A DNA stretch of 64,000 nt from Stella humosa (GTDB taxonomy: Bacteria; Pseudomonadota; Alphaproteobacteria; ATCC43930; Allostellaceae), in assembly GCF_006738645.1 (NCBI RefSeq), contig NZ_AP019700.1, positions 2,616,001 to 2,680,000 of the forward strand. The letters run 5' to 3'. The notes beneath the pieces are model-generated. The model ran no database searches. It was not told the origin of the DNA and was given only the letters and a program-made list of their open reading frames with translations. How positions within the stretch are numbered: position 1 is the first letter of the stretch; each line of letters opens with the position of its first letter. Of this stretch, positions 34,572-43,530 are shown one piece after another. The position numbers and the translations under genes were made by a program.

Positions 34572-35600
34572 CTATCGCCCAAACCCAGCCTCGCGCAGCA
34601 ACTCCCCATTCACGCAATTCCGCAGCCGCCCTTCCGTCAGCATCAGGCGCGCCGTCTCCGCCGCCTTGTAGCGGATGTCCCACAGGCTCTGGGCGCTGTA
34701 GTAGGCGGCGTGGGGCAGCAGTACCAGGCGGCCGCGGATCCAGTCCTCGTCGCGGCGCCAGGCCGCGATCAGCTTGTGCTCGGGATCGGGCGGTTCGTTC
34801 GGCAGCACGTCGAGGCCGGCGGCCGCGATCTGGCCGGACTTCAACCCGTCATGGATGGCGTCGAGATCGCAGATCGGCCCGCGCGCGGTGTTGACGAGGA
34901 TGGTGCCCTTGCGCATGGCGGCCACCGCCGCGCCGTCGATCAGTCCGCGAGTCTCGTCGTTGAGGAACGCGTGGATGGTGACGGCGTCGACTGCCGACAG
35001 CAGGCTGGCGACGGACTGGTGGCGCGTCAGGCCCAGCGCCAGCTCGGTGCCGTTCGAGACGTAGGGGTCGTAGAAATGCACCGGCAGGTCGAACGCCTTG
35101 AGGCGCAGGGCCGACGCCGTGCCGATGCGCCCCAGCCCGATGACGCCCGCCGCCATGCCCTTGGTGCGGCGGATGACCGGCGCGTGGCTGACATGCCAGT
35201 TGGCGACGACGTCCCGCCGCAACGCGTTGTCGTAGGCGCTGACCCCGCGGGTGAAGTTGAGCAGCAGTGCCATGGCGGTGTCGGCGATATCGGTCGTGCC
35301 ATAGTCGGGCACGTTGGCGACGGGAATGCCGCGCCCGGCCGCCGCCCGGACGTCGATGTTGTCGTAGCCGACCCCCATTCGGATGATGATCTTGCAGTTG
35401 TCGAGCCGCTCGACCACGTCGGCCGTGATGTTGAGGCCGATGCCCAGGATGACGGCATCGGCCGCGCGCCAGACCTCGTCGGCGATCTGCTCCCGCCGCG
35501 TCGCGTCATACGTGGCGAGTTCGATGCCATCGCCGGCACCGGCGCGGTCCGCCTCCGCGCCGCCCAGGAAACGGGTGTCGGGGTAGAGTATGGTCGGCAT
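34572..35600 (-). CDS. D-2-hydroxyacid dehydrogenase, CtBP-like
   Basis: A 342-residue NAD-dependent dehydrogenase. MGVGYDNIDV, the Rossmann loop VIGLGRIGTA, catalytic Arg in NTARGPICD, Glu in LPNEPPDPEH and His in LLPHAAYYS are all present. The YYSAQSLWDIRYKAAE end is typical of the CtBP-like group. ATG 35600 has GAGGA about 10 bases upstream. A TTG at 35621 is in frame but overlaps the preceding dehydratase stop. It follows the IlvD/Edd gene in a two-gene operon and probably acts on its keto-acid product. Its 3' end faces the accessory insert. Confidence 0.85.
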   Translation of the reverse strand: MPTILYPDTRFLGGAEADRAGAGDGIELATYDATRREQIADEVWRAADAVILGIGLNITADVVERLDNCKIIIRMGVGYDNIDVRAAAGRGIPVANVPDYGTTDIADTAMALLLNFTRGVSAYDNALRRDVVANWHVSHAPVIRRTKGMAAGVIGLGRIGTASALRLKAFDLPVHFYDPYVSNGTELALGLTRHQSVASLLSAVDAVTIHAFLNDETRGLIDGAAVAAMRKGTILVNTARGPICDLDAIHDGLKSGQIAAAGLDVLPNEPPDPEHKLIAAWRRDEDWIRGRLVLLPHAAYYSAQSLWDIRYKAAETARLMLTEGRLRNCVNGELLREAGFGR

Positions 35601-35617
35601 GACGCTGCGGTCCTCGC

Positions 35618-37339
35618 TCAATGGCTTTCGCGGGCGACTTCGGCGCCGCTCTTGCCGACCAGGAAGTCGAGGTCGGCGCCGGTGTCGGCCTGCATCACAT
35701 GGTCGATGTAGAGGCGGGCATAACCGCGGTCATGGCGCGGCTCGGGTGCCACCCAGGCCGCCTTGCGGCGGGCAAGCTCTTCCTCGGGCACGTCCAGCGT
35801 CAGGGTGCGGCCGGCGACGTCGAGCGCGATCATGTCGCCGTTCTGGACCAGGGCCAGCGGGCCGCCGACGGCCGATTCCGGCGCGGTGTGCAGCACGACG
35901 GTGCCGTAGGCGGTGCCGCTCATGCGCGCGTCGGAGATGCGCACCATGTCGGTGATCCCCTTCCGCAGCACCTTGGGCGGCAGCGGCATGTTGCCGACCT
36001 CCGGGAAGCCGGGGTAGCCGCGCGGCCCGCAGCCCTTCAGCACCAGGACGCAGGTCTCGTCGACGTCGAGGTCCTCGTCGTCGATGCGGTGGTGGAAATC
36101 CTCGATCGATTCGAAGACGACGGCGCGGCCGCGATGGTTCATCAGGTGGGGGGAGGCCGCCGACGGCTTCAGGATGGCGCCGTTCGGGCACAGGTTGCCG
36201 CGCAGCACGGCGATGCCACCCTGGTCCTTGAACGGCGCGTCTGCCGGGAAGATCACGTCCGGGTTCCAGTTGGGCGCGTCCTCGGTGTTCTGGCCCATGG
36301 TGCGGCCGTTCACCGTCATCGCGTCCTTGTGGATGCGGTCGCCCAGCGCGCGGATGACGGCCGGCAGGCCGCCCGCATAGAAGAAGTCCTCCATCAGGTA
36401 CTTGCCCGACGGCATCAGGTTGACGAGGCAGGGCACGTCGCAGCCGAGCCGGTCCCAGTCCTCCAGCGACACGTCGATCCCCATGCGCCCGGCCAGCGCC
36501 AGCAGGTGGACGACCGCGTTGGTCGACCCGCCGATGGCGCCGTTGACGCGGATGGCGTTCTCGAACGCCTCGCGCGTCAGGATCTTCGACATGCGCAGAT
36601 CCTCCTTCACCATCTCGACGATGCGCCGGCCGGCCATGTGGGCCAACACATAGCGGCGCGAATCGACGGCCGGGATGGCGGCATTGGCGGGCAGGCCCAT
36701 GCCGAGCGATTCCACCATCGAGGCCATGGTCGAGGCCGTGCCCATCACCATGCAGTGCCCGGCCGAGCGCGACATGCAGGCCTCGGCATCCATGAAGTCG
36801 CCGAGCGACATCTCGCCCGCGCGCACCATCTCGCCGAACTTCCAGACGTGGGTGCCCGACCCGATCTGCTCGTCGCGGAAGCGCCCGTTCAGCATCGGCC
36901 CGCCGGAGATGGCCAGCGTCGGCAGGTCGCAGCTGGCCGCCCCCATCAGCAGGGCGGGCGTGGTCTTGTCGCAGCCGACCAGCAGGATGACGCCATCCAT
37001 CGGGTTGGCGCGGATCGATTCCTCGACATCCATGCTGACCAGGTTGCGGAACAGCATGGTCGTCGGCCGCATCAGCGTCTCGCCCAGCGACATCACCGGG
37101 AACTCGAGCGGGAAGCCGCCCATCTCATAGACGCCGCGCTTCACATGCTCGGCGATCTTGCGGAAATGCGCGTTGCAGGGCGTCAGCTCGGACCAGGTGT
37201 TGCAGATGCCGATCACGGGGCGCCCGTCGAACAGGTGCTGCGGCAGGCCCTGGTTCTTCATCCAGCTCCGGTGCACGAAGCCGTCGCGGTCCTGCTTGCC
37301 GAACCATTCGCTGCTGCGCAGCTTCGGGCGTTCCGTCAT
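35618..37339 (-). CDS. IlvD/Edd-family dehydratase (sugar-acid type)
   Basis: A 573-residue Fe-S dehydratase. Conserved Cys are in VIGICNTWSE, LLVGCDKTTPA and SRSAGHCMVMG, and the C-terminal KGCGPRGYPGFPEVG and ISDARMSGTAYG match the family. The sequence is closest to the arabonate/xylonate-type subgroup rather than biosynthetic IlvD, judging by NLMPSGKYLMEDFFYAGG and the sugar-acid neighbours. It would turn an aldonate into a 2-keto-3-deoxy acid. ATG 37339 has GGAGG six bases upstream; extensions beyond it are not protein-like. Confidence 0.88.
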   Translation of the reverse strand: MTERPKLRSSEWFGKQDRDGFVHRSWMKNQGLPQHLFDGRPVIGICNTWSELTPCNAHFRKIAEHVKRGVYEMGGFPLEFPVMSLGETLMRPTTMLFRNLVSMDVEESIRANPMDGVILLVGCDKTTPALLMGAASCDLPTLAISGGPMLNGRFRDEQIGSGTHVWKFGEMVRAGEMSLGDFMDAEACMSRSAGHCMVMGTASTMASMVESLGMGLPANAAIPAVDSRRYVLAHMAGRRIVEMVKEDLRMSKILTREAFENAIRVNGAIGGSTNAVVHLLALAGRMGIDVSLEDWDRLGCDVPCLVNLMPSGKYLMEDFFYAGGLPAVIRALGDRIHKDAMTVNGRTMGQNTEDAPNWNPDVIFPADAPFKDQGGIAVLRGNLCPNGAILKPSAASPHLMNHRGRAVVFESIEDFHHRIDDEDLDVDETCVLVLKGCGPRGYPGFPEVGNMPLPPKVLRKGITDMVRISDARMSGTAYGTVVLHTAPESAVGGPLALVQNGDMIALDVAGRTLTLDVPEEELARRKAAWVAPEPRHDRGYARLYIDHVMQADTGADLDFLVGKSGAEVARESH

Positions 37340-37557
37340 GTCGCATCCTCCCAGGGGATGTATCGGGCGTTGAGCATGTTGATTGGGCGCCATCCCCCTA
37401 GCGGGGGCGGTGCCGATCGGACAGGTCGCGCCATGGTAGCCGAGCCACTTCCGCCCGCAAGGCGAAAGCCGGCCCTTTATTCGGCCGTCCCTGCGCACCG
37501 ATGCCGATTTGGTGCATGATGCCCTTCCAGGTGGACAACCTTGGAAGGATCCGCAGC

Positions 37558-38997
37558 ATGTCGGGCAGGCTCTCGCTGGTTCTTCTCGGCGCACTCGCCA
37601 TGGCTACACCGGCCATGGCCCAGGATCGTCAGGCGCAGATGGAGCGCCAGGATTTCGGTGTGCCACCCACCATGCAGTTGCATGCGGGCGCCATGCACGG
37701 GCCGACGCCGGCCAGCATCCCGGGCGGGCAGGTGATCACCACCCAGGGGCTGGCGGCACTCATCCAGGGGCGCCAGGCGCCCCATGTCGTCTTCGATGTC
37801 CTTGGCCAGCGCGAGACGCTGCCCGGTGCCGTGCCTGCACCGTGGCTCGCCCAACCGGGATCGTTCGACGACCAGGTGCAGGGGCAGGCGCGGGCGCTGC
37901 TGCGCCAGCAGACGCAAGGGCGCAACGACGTCGCCCTGGTCTTCTACTGCCTCTCGCGGGAATGCTGGATGTCCTACAATGCGGCGTTGCGCGCCATCAA
38001 CGCCGGCTACACCAACGTCCTGTGGTATCGCGGCGGCATCGAGGCGTGGAAGGCAGCCGGGCTGCCGACCCAGACCGGCCGCCAGCAGGACGCCAGCCAG
38101 CCCGGCACCAGCCCCCCGCCGGGCGACGCGGGACCGCGCGGGTTCGTCGCAGTACAGCCCGTCGCGCGCACGCCGGCCGGGGGCGGCGACCGCCAACGGC
38201 CGGCCGGGCAGTTGCGCATCGGGCAGAGCCGCTTCTTCTCCTTCGCGCTGCCGCCCGGCTGGCGCGTGGGCGAGGATGGCCAGTTCGCGCTCACCCTGCT
38301 GGCGCCGGATGGCCAGGCGATGACGCTGATGCTGGGCAACGCCGGCGTGGCGCCCAACTATCCGCCCACGCGCTTTGCCTACGAGAAGCTGTCCGCCATG
38401 CAGCCGCAGAACCTGCGGATCGGCCAGCAGCGGCCGGCCCGGCCGGCGGCGGGGTTCCAGCAGGCGGTGGAGTTCGAGATCAGCTACCAGGCGCGCGGCA
38501 TCCCCTATCGCGGCCTGGCCAAGGTCTCGGTCGCGCCGGCCTATGATTCGCAGACGATGGCGTTGACCGCGGCCATATCCGCCGAGGACCAGTGGCCCAG
38601 CTATGCGTCGTGGCTGCCGGCGTCGGCCGAGCAGATCTCGGCCAACAATGGGGCCGCCTTCGGCATGCGCGGGATCATGCAGCAGAACCTGCAGAACTCC
38701 GCGGCGTTCGGCGAAGCCCAGCGCCAATACCGCGACTGGTCGCAGAAGAACTGGCAAGGCGTCACCGACCAGCGCAACGAGAGCCAGGACCGGCGGAACT
38801 TCGCCGTGCGCGAGAACCTGGGCGGCGTGCAGACCTTCGCCAACCCCTTCGGCAGCCCGCCGGTCGAGATGCCGATGACCTACAAGCACTACTGGGCCGA
38901 TCGCAACGGCGGCTATGTCGGCACCAACGACCCCGGCGCCGACCCCAATGTCGGCTCCACCGGCGAATGGCGCAGGATGGACCGCACCGGCCGGTAG
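37558..38997 (+). CDS. Exported rhodanese-domain protein with CxxxxCW motif, multidomain
   Basis: A 479-residue protein with a signal peptide (residues 1-22, ending ATPAMAQ). A rhodanese-like domain covers about residues 48-165 with FYCLSRECWMSYNAALRA, close to the CXXCW type linked to PQQ-dependent catabolism; the spacing here is C-x4-C. A Gln/Pro-rich linker follows. A C-terminal half (about 205-479) has FFSFALPPGWRVGEDGQFAL, like DcrB/PsbP-type folds, and an unusual YKHYWADRNGGYVGTNDPGA end. ATG 37558 follows GGAAGGAT. The 218-base gap before it (37340-37557) is a divergent promoter region with no gene. Confidence 0.72.
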   Translation: MSGRLSLVLLGALAMATPAMAQDRQAQMERQDFGVPPTMQLHAGAMHGPTPASIPGGQVITTQGLAALIQGRQAPHVVFDVLGQRETLPGAVPAPWLAQPGSFDDQVQGQARALLRQQTQGRNDVALVFYCLSRECWMSYNAALRAINAGYTNVLWYRGGIEAWKAAGLPTQTGRQQDASQPGTSPPPGDAGPRGFVAVQPVARTPAGGGDRQRPAGQLRIGQSRFFSFALPPGWRVGEDGQFALTLLAPDGQAMTLMLGNAGVAPNYPPTRFAYEKLSAMQPQNLRIGQQRPARPAAGFQQAVEFEISYQARGIPYRGLAKVSVAPAYDSQTMALTAAISAEDQWPSYASWLPASAEQISANNGAAFGMRGIMQQNLQNSAAFGEAQRQYRDWSQKNWQGVTDQRNESQDRRNFAVRENLGGVQTFANPFGSPPVEMPMTYKHYWADRNGGYVGTNDPGADPNVGSTGEWRRMDRTGR

Positions 38998-39258
38998 GAG
39001 GGCCGCGAAACGAAAGTCCGCCTGGCATCTTGAATAGCGGCGGGCGCGATGATATCTGCTTCGTCCGCAACACCCGGAAAGGGCCTGGGAACCTTGTTCA
39101 GCCGACGACTCCGACGAGATGCGATCCGCCTATCCCGAGAGGGGATGGTGGCCCGCGTGCGCGTCCGGGAACGGCTCCAGGCATAATCGCCCCCGTCCTC
39201 CGATCGCCGCACCAGGGCCGCCGCCCGGTGCCACACGACAGCGATCCCGAGGACGACC

Positions 39259-39819
39259 ATGACCATCCGGTTCGAGACGCCGCACGACGCGGCCGCCATC
39301 GAAGACATCCTGGACCGCAGCTTCGCCCCCGGCCGCGAGCGCAAGACCGCCTATCGGCTGCGGGACGGCGTGGCGCCGATCGACAGCCTGTCCTTCGTCA
39401 ACACCCTGCCGACCGGCGCGGTGGCAGCCACCCTGCGCTTCTGGCCGATCGCGCTGGGGTGGGAGCGGGTGCCGGCCCTGCTGCTCGGGCCGCTGGCGGT
39501 CGACCCGGCCTTGCAGGGTCTCGGCTTCGGCAAGGCGCTGATGCGCCACGGGTTGGCGGCGGCCGCGGCCGACGGCCATCGGATCGTCGTGCTGGTCGGC
39601 GATCCCGGCTACTATGAGCCCTTCGGGTTCAGCCGCGCCATGACCCGCAACCTGTCCATGCCGGGGCCGGTCGAGGCGCACCGGTTCCTCGCCCGGGAGC
39701 TTGTCCCGGGCGCGCTCGATGGGGTGCAGGGGATGATCCAGCGTGCCGCGAACGATCCTGGCCCGGTCCTGGCCGCGCGGGCCGGGGCAGGGGCCACCCC
39801 CATGTTCGCCGAACCATGA
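39259..39819 (+). CDS. GNAT-family N-acetyltransferase
   Basis: A 186-residue protein of the YhbS type. The acetyl-CoA-binding motif A is LGPLAVDPALQGLGFGKALM (about residues 75-94). VLVGDPGYYEPFGFSRA is the characteristic later strand. It probably acetylates a small molecule or protein amine; the substrate is unknown. It overlaps the next GNAT gene by four bases (ATGA), so the pair is coupled. The 261-base gap before it shows no gene. Confidence 0.85.
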   Translation: MTIRFETPHDAAAIEDILDRSFAPGRERKTAYRLRDGVAPIDSLSFVNTLPTGAVAATLRFWPIALGWERVPALLLGPLAVDPALQGLGFGKALMRHGLAAAAADGHRIVVLVGDPGYYEPFGFSRAMTRNLSMPGPVEAHRFLARELVPGALDGVQGMIQRAANDPGPVLAARAGAGATPMFAEP

Positions 39820-40280
39820 TCGCGGGCCTGCGCCGGGCCACGGCGGTGGATGCCACCCGCGTGGCCGCGCTGGTCGACCGGTCCTACGGCCATTATGTCG
39901 CGCGCATCGGCCAGAAGCCCTACCCGATGACGGTCGACTATGCCGAGGCGATCCAGGCGATGCGCGGCTTCGTGGTGGAGCGCGAGCATCGCCTGGTGGG
40001 GTTCCTGCTGCTGGAGGCGACGCGCGACCACATGATGGTGGAGAACGTCGCGATCGACCCCGGCCACCAGGGCACCGGCATGGGTCGTGCCCTGATGGAA
40101 CTGGCTGAGGCGGAGGCGCTGGGCGCAGGCTTGACGGAACTGCGCCTCTACACCCACCAGATGATGACCGAGAATCAGGCCATCTATCGCCGCCTCGGCT
40201 ATGTCGAATACGAGCGCAAGGTGGTCGGCGGGCGGCCGCGGGTCTACATGTGCAAGACCCTGTCGCGGCGGCACGTCTAG
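39816..40280 (+). CDS. GNAT-family N-acetyltransferase
   Basis: A 154-residue GNAT enzyme. Motif A is NVAIDPGHQGTGMGRALMEL (about residues 75-94), and motif B includes NQAIYRRLGYVEYERK near residue 125. The short length is normal. The start overlaps the stop of the preceding GNAT gene. The two proteins are of different subfamilies, so this is not a recent duplication. Substrate unknown. Confidence 0.87.
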   Translation: MIAGLRRATAVDATRVAALVDRSYGHYVARIGQKPYPMTVDYAEAIQAMRGFVVEREHRLVGFLLLEATRDHMMVENVAIDPGHQGTGMGRALMELAEAEALGAGLTELRLYTHQMMTENQAIYRRLGYVEYERKVVGGRPRVYMCKTLSRRHV

Positions 40281-40367
40281 CGGCTTCCGCATCCGGCCCA
40301 TCCCGTCGTAGCCTCCCCGCCAGCCAAGCTGCCGACAAGGGCGGCACGGAACCGAACGGGAGGAATC

Positions 40368-41348
40368 ATGACGATGCCATCGACGATGCGGCACCTGCTT
40401 GCGGGCGCGGCGGTACTGCTGCTGGCCGCGGCGCCGGCCGGGGCCCAGACCTATCCCGCCAAGCCGGTGCGGCTGGTGGTGCCCTTTCCCGCCGGCAGCA
40501 CGACCGACCTGGTGGGCCGCATCCTGGCCCAGAAGCTGGGTCCGGCCCTGGGCGAGCAGGTGGTGATCGACAATCGCGGCGGCAGCGGCGGCACCATCGG
40601 CACCGAGCATGTCGCGCGCTCGGCCCCGGACGGCTACACGCTCCTGATGGCGACGATCGGCACGCACGCCATCAATCCCGCGCTCTACAAGAAGATCACC
40701 TACGACGCGGTGAAGGACTTCGCCCCGGTGGCGCAGTTCGGCACCGCGCCCAACGTGCTGGTGGTCAATCCGTCCGTGCCGGTGAACAGCCTGGCCGAAC
40801 TGGTGGCCTATTCCCGGGCGCGGCCGGGGGAGATGAACTACGGCTCGTCCGGCAACGGCACGTCCAACCACCTGTCCGGTGCCATGCTGGCCTCGCGCGA
40901 GAAGCTGGACATGGTGCACGTCCCCTATCGCGGCGGCGCCCAGGCGATCGAGGGGCTGCTGCGCGGCGACCTGAAGCTCATGTTCTACCACTACCTGCCG
41001 CTGCTGCCCTTCATCGAGGACGGCAAGCTGCGGCCGCTCGCGGTGACGGGGGCCGAGCGTGTGCCCGCCCTGAAGTCCGTGCCGACGATGGGCGAGGCGG
41101 GAGCGGCCGACTTCGTGGTCTCGGCCTGGTTCGGGGTCTACGCGCCGGCCGGCACGCCGCCCGTGATCGTCGACCGCCTGAACAAGGAGATCACCGGCAT
41201 CATGGCCTCGGCCGACATGCGCGAGACACTGATGAAGCAGGGCGTCGATCCGGTCAGCGGCAGCCCGGAAGACCTGGCCACGCTGATGAAGGCCGAACTC
41301 GTCCGCTGGGCCGCGATCGTGAAGGCGGCCGGCGCGCAGGTGGACTGA
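40368..41348 (+). CDS. Bug-family (TctC-like) periplasmic solute receptor
   Basis: A 326-residue tripartite tricarboxylate receptor protein. A signal peptide covers about residues 1-26 (ending APAGAQ). Then come YPAKPVRLVVPFPAGSTTDL, VVIDNRGGSGGTIGTEHVAR and YGSSGNGTSNHLSG, all Bug-family landmarks. It binds a carboxylate or related anion. No TctA/TctB membrane partners are nearby, as is common for Bug proteins. ATG 40374 is an alternative start; GGGAGGAATC precedes ATG 40368. Confidence 0.92.
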   Translation: MTMPSTMRHLLAGAAVLLLAAAPAGAQTYPAKPVRLVVPFPAGSTTDLVGRILAQKLGPALGEQVVIDNRGGSGGTIGTEHVARSAPDGYTLLMATIGTHAINPALYKKITYDAVKDFAPVAQFGTAPNVLVVNPSVPVNSLAELVAYSRARPGEMNYGSSGNGTSNHLSGAMLASREKLDMVHVPYRGGAQAIEGLLRGDLKLMFYHYLPLLPFIEDGKLRPLAVTGAERVPALKSVPTMGEAGAADFVVSAWFGVYAPAGTPPVIVDRLNKEITGIMASADMRETLMKQGVDPVSGSPEDLATLMKAELVRWAAIVKAAGAQVD

Positions 41349-41380
41349 GAGGCGGGGGCGCGCTGGCTCGCTGGCTGGTG

Positions 41381-41515
41381 CGCCCTTCGACTGCCCGGTC
41401 CGCTACGCTTCCCTGCGCGCTCAGGGTGAGGGGGGCCGGGGGCCGCACGACAGATCGTGGAGCGCCCGGACGATCCTCATCTCGAGCGCGCAGCAAAGCG
41501 AGCAGTCGAGAGACG
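41381..41515. repeat. Imperfect long inverted repeat, possible interspersed palindromic element
   Basis: The left arm (41381-41431) and right arm (41474-41515) pair over shared blocks: TCGACTGC, GCTT..CTGCGCGCTC and TGAGG, with one internal deletion. A short hairpin CACGA-CAGA-TCGTG lies in the centre at about 41446-41459. It fills most of the 182-base gap between two convergent genes. Such CTTCGAC...CTCAGGGTGAG units resemble interspersed repeats found between genes in alphaproteobacterial genomes. It may also work as a transcription terminator. Confidence 0.55.
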
Positions 41516-41530
41516 CAGGGGCGGCCGCCC

Positions 41531-42736
41531 CTATCGCCCCTTCTTGCGCTCCTCGAACAGCACGCCCGCTTCCTTCAGCCCCGCAATCTCGCCCGCCGAG
41601 AAGCCATGCTCGGCCAGGATGTCGGCACCCTCCGCGCCGAAGGCCGGCGGCTTGGTGCGCGCCGTGCCGGGCGTGCGCGTGAACTTCAGGGGGATGCCAG
41701 TGCCGCGATAGCCATCCATCTCCACCACCATGTCCCGATGGCGGGTGTGCGCGTCGTCCATCACTTCCGGGATCGACTGCACCGGCCCGACCGGCACGCC
41801 GGCGTCCAGGAGCTGCGAGGCCAGCGCCGGCCCGTCATGCTGCAGCAGCAGGTCGAGCAGGATCCGGTTCAGCTCGGCCCGGTGGGCCACGCGGTCGCGG
41901 TTGGACTTGAAGCGCGGGTCGGCCGGCAGGTCCGCCACGCCCAGCACCTGGCACAGGCGGCGGAACTGGGTGTCATTGCCGACCGCCAGGAAGATCGGCC
42001 GCGTCTTCGTCTTGTACTGGTCGTAGGGGCAGATGTTGGGGTGGCTGTTGCCGAGCAGCTTGGGCGGGTCGCCCGACATGAAGTAGTTGGCGGCATGGGG
42101 GTGCAGCAGCGAAATGCCAACGTCGTAGAGCGAGCATTCGACATGCTGGCCGCGGCCCGACCGCTGGCGCTCCAGCAGCGCCATCAGGATGCCGATGACG
42201 GCGTTGAGCCCCGTGCCGAGGTCGACGATCGGCGTCCCCAGCCGCACCGGCCCGCTCTCGGGCGAGCCGTTGATGCTCATGAGGCCGGAAGACGCCTGCA
42301 CCGCGGCGTCGTAGCCCGGCAGGCCGCCCAGCGGACCATCGGGGCCGAAGCCGGAGATCTGGGCATAGACCAGGCGCGGAAAGCGGTCCTTCAGCACCGT
42401 CTCGTAGTCCAAGCCCCACTTGGCAAGCTGGCCGGTCTTGAAGTTCTCGAACAGCACGTCGGCATCTTCGAGCAGGCGGAACAACACCTCCCGCCCCTCG
42501 GGCTTCGTCAGGTCCAGCGCGATCGACCGCTTGTTGCGGTTGACGCCGACGAAGTAGGAGGCCGTGCCGTCACGGAAGGGCGGGCCCCAGTCGCGCGTCT
42601 CGTCGCCGGCCGGCGGCTCGACCTTGATCACCGTGGCGCCATGGTCGGCCAGGATCTGCGAGCCGTAGGGGCCGCTCAGGATGCGGGTGAGGTCGATGAC
42701 CTTGATGCCGGCGAGCGTGCCGGTGGACGCGTTCAT
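41531..42736 (-). CDS. CaiB/BaiF-family (class III) CoA-transferase
   Basis: A 401-residue formyl-CoA-transferase-type enzyme. IKVIDLTRILSGPYGSQILA, HGATVIKVEPPAGDETRDWG and the catalytic-Asp region ENFKTGQLAKWG are typical, and LPGYDAAVQASSGLMSING continues the fold. The C-terminal VGPVQSIPEVMDDAHTRHR completes it. It moves CoA between carboxylic acids. It is the last gene of a six-gene minus-strand operon and the second CoA-transferase system in it. ATG 42736 is the first codon giving the conserved N-terminus. Confidence 0.9.
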   Translation of the reverse strand: MNASTGTLAGIKVIDLTRILSGPYGSQILADHGATVIKVEPPAGDETRDWGPPFRDGTASYFVGVNRNKRSIALDLTKPEGREVLFRLLEDADVLFENFKTGQLAKWGLDYETVLKDRFPRLVYAQISGFGPDGPLGGLPGYDAAVQASSGLMSINGSPESGPVRLGTPIVDLGTGLNAVIGILMALLERQRSGRGQHVECSLYDVGISLLHPHAANYFMSGDPPKLLGNSHPNICPYDQYKTKTRPIFLAVGNDTQFRRLCQVLGVADLPADPRFKSNRDRVAHRAELNRILLDLLLQHDGPALASQLLDAGVPVGPVQSIPEVMDDAHTRHRDMVVEMDGYRGTGIPLKFTRTPGTARTKPPAFGAEGADILAEHGFSAGEIAGLKEAGVLFEERKKGR

Positions 42737-42777
42737 CCGTTGCTCCGATGCCTTCTGAAGATGGTCGCGGCGCGGGG

Positions 42778-43530
42778 TCAGGCGGCGGCGGACGCGCCGA
42801 ACACCGTGCTCGCGAATTTGGGATAGGTCTCGGCCAGTTCGCCCGCGATGCGGCCGCGCAGCAGCTCCAGCCATTCGGGCGGCGGCGGCGCGGTCTCCGG
42901 TACGGCCGATGGCACGTCGTAGTCGAACCCGGTCTCTGCCGCGACCCCGGCCGCATCATGTCCGGGATGGACGCTGGCCAGCGAGAAGCGGCGGCGGGTG
43001 CGGTCGAAGTCGAAGCAGGCCATCCCGGTGACGAGCGCGTGCGGGCCGCCCGGGCGGTACACGCCAGGGTCGCTGGTGCCGGGCGCGCTGACGAAATTCA
43101 CCTTCGGCACGAACACGCGGCGCGAATGCTCCTCACGGAACAGGATCACGCGCGGGACCAGCATGTAGAGGTAGGCCGAGCCGAACGAGCCGGGGAAGCG
43201 CACGTCGAGCCGGGGATAGTCGCCCATGCCGACCAAGTTGATGTTGGCCTCGCCGTCGATCTCGCCGCCACCCAGGAAGAAGGCGCCGATGCGGCCCTGG
43301 GCGGCGCAGTCGAACAGCTCGCGTCCACCCTCGGTGAAGGGGTTGTGGCGCCGGCTGCCCAGGACAGAGACGCGCATCGCCCCCTTCGACAGGGCACGCT
43401 GGAGCAGGGCGGCGGCCCCCGGGATGGGCGAGCTGGCGCCGACGGCAACATGCTCCACCCCGTCCAGCAGGCGGGCCAGGACGGCGATCAGCAGCTCTTC
43501 GCGCCGCCAGGCGGGGGCGTCAGCCGACAA
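42778..43530 (-). CDS. CoA-transferase subunit B (GctB-like, TTG start)
   Basis: A 250-residue class I CoA-transferase beta subunit. It has EHVAVGASSPIPGAAALLQR, ISVLG-like MRVSVLGSRRHNPF, then FFLGGGEIDGEANINLVG and RFPGSFG. The open frame runs far upstream only as a shadow of subunit A. TTG 43530 follows GGAG by 7 bases and overlaps the subunit A stop by 11 bases, which implies coupling. The expected active-site Glu motif of class I enzymes is not obvious here, as in other GctB-like subunits. Confidence 0.8.
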   Translation of the reverse strand: MSADAPAWRREELLIAVLARLLDGVEHVAVGASSPIPGAAALLQRALSKGAMRVSVLGSRRHNPFTEGGRELFDCAAQGRIGAFFLGGGEIDGEANINLVGMGDYPRLDVRFPGSFGSAYLYMLVPRVILFREEHSRRVFVPKVNFVSAPGTSDPGVYRPGGPHALVTGMACFDFDRTRRRFSLASVHPGHDAAGVAAETGFDYDVPSAVPETAPPPPEWLELLRGRIAGELAETYPKFASTVFGASAAA

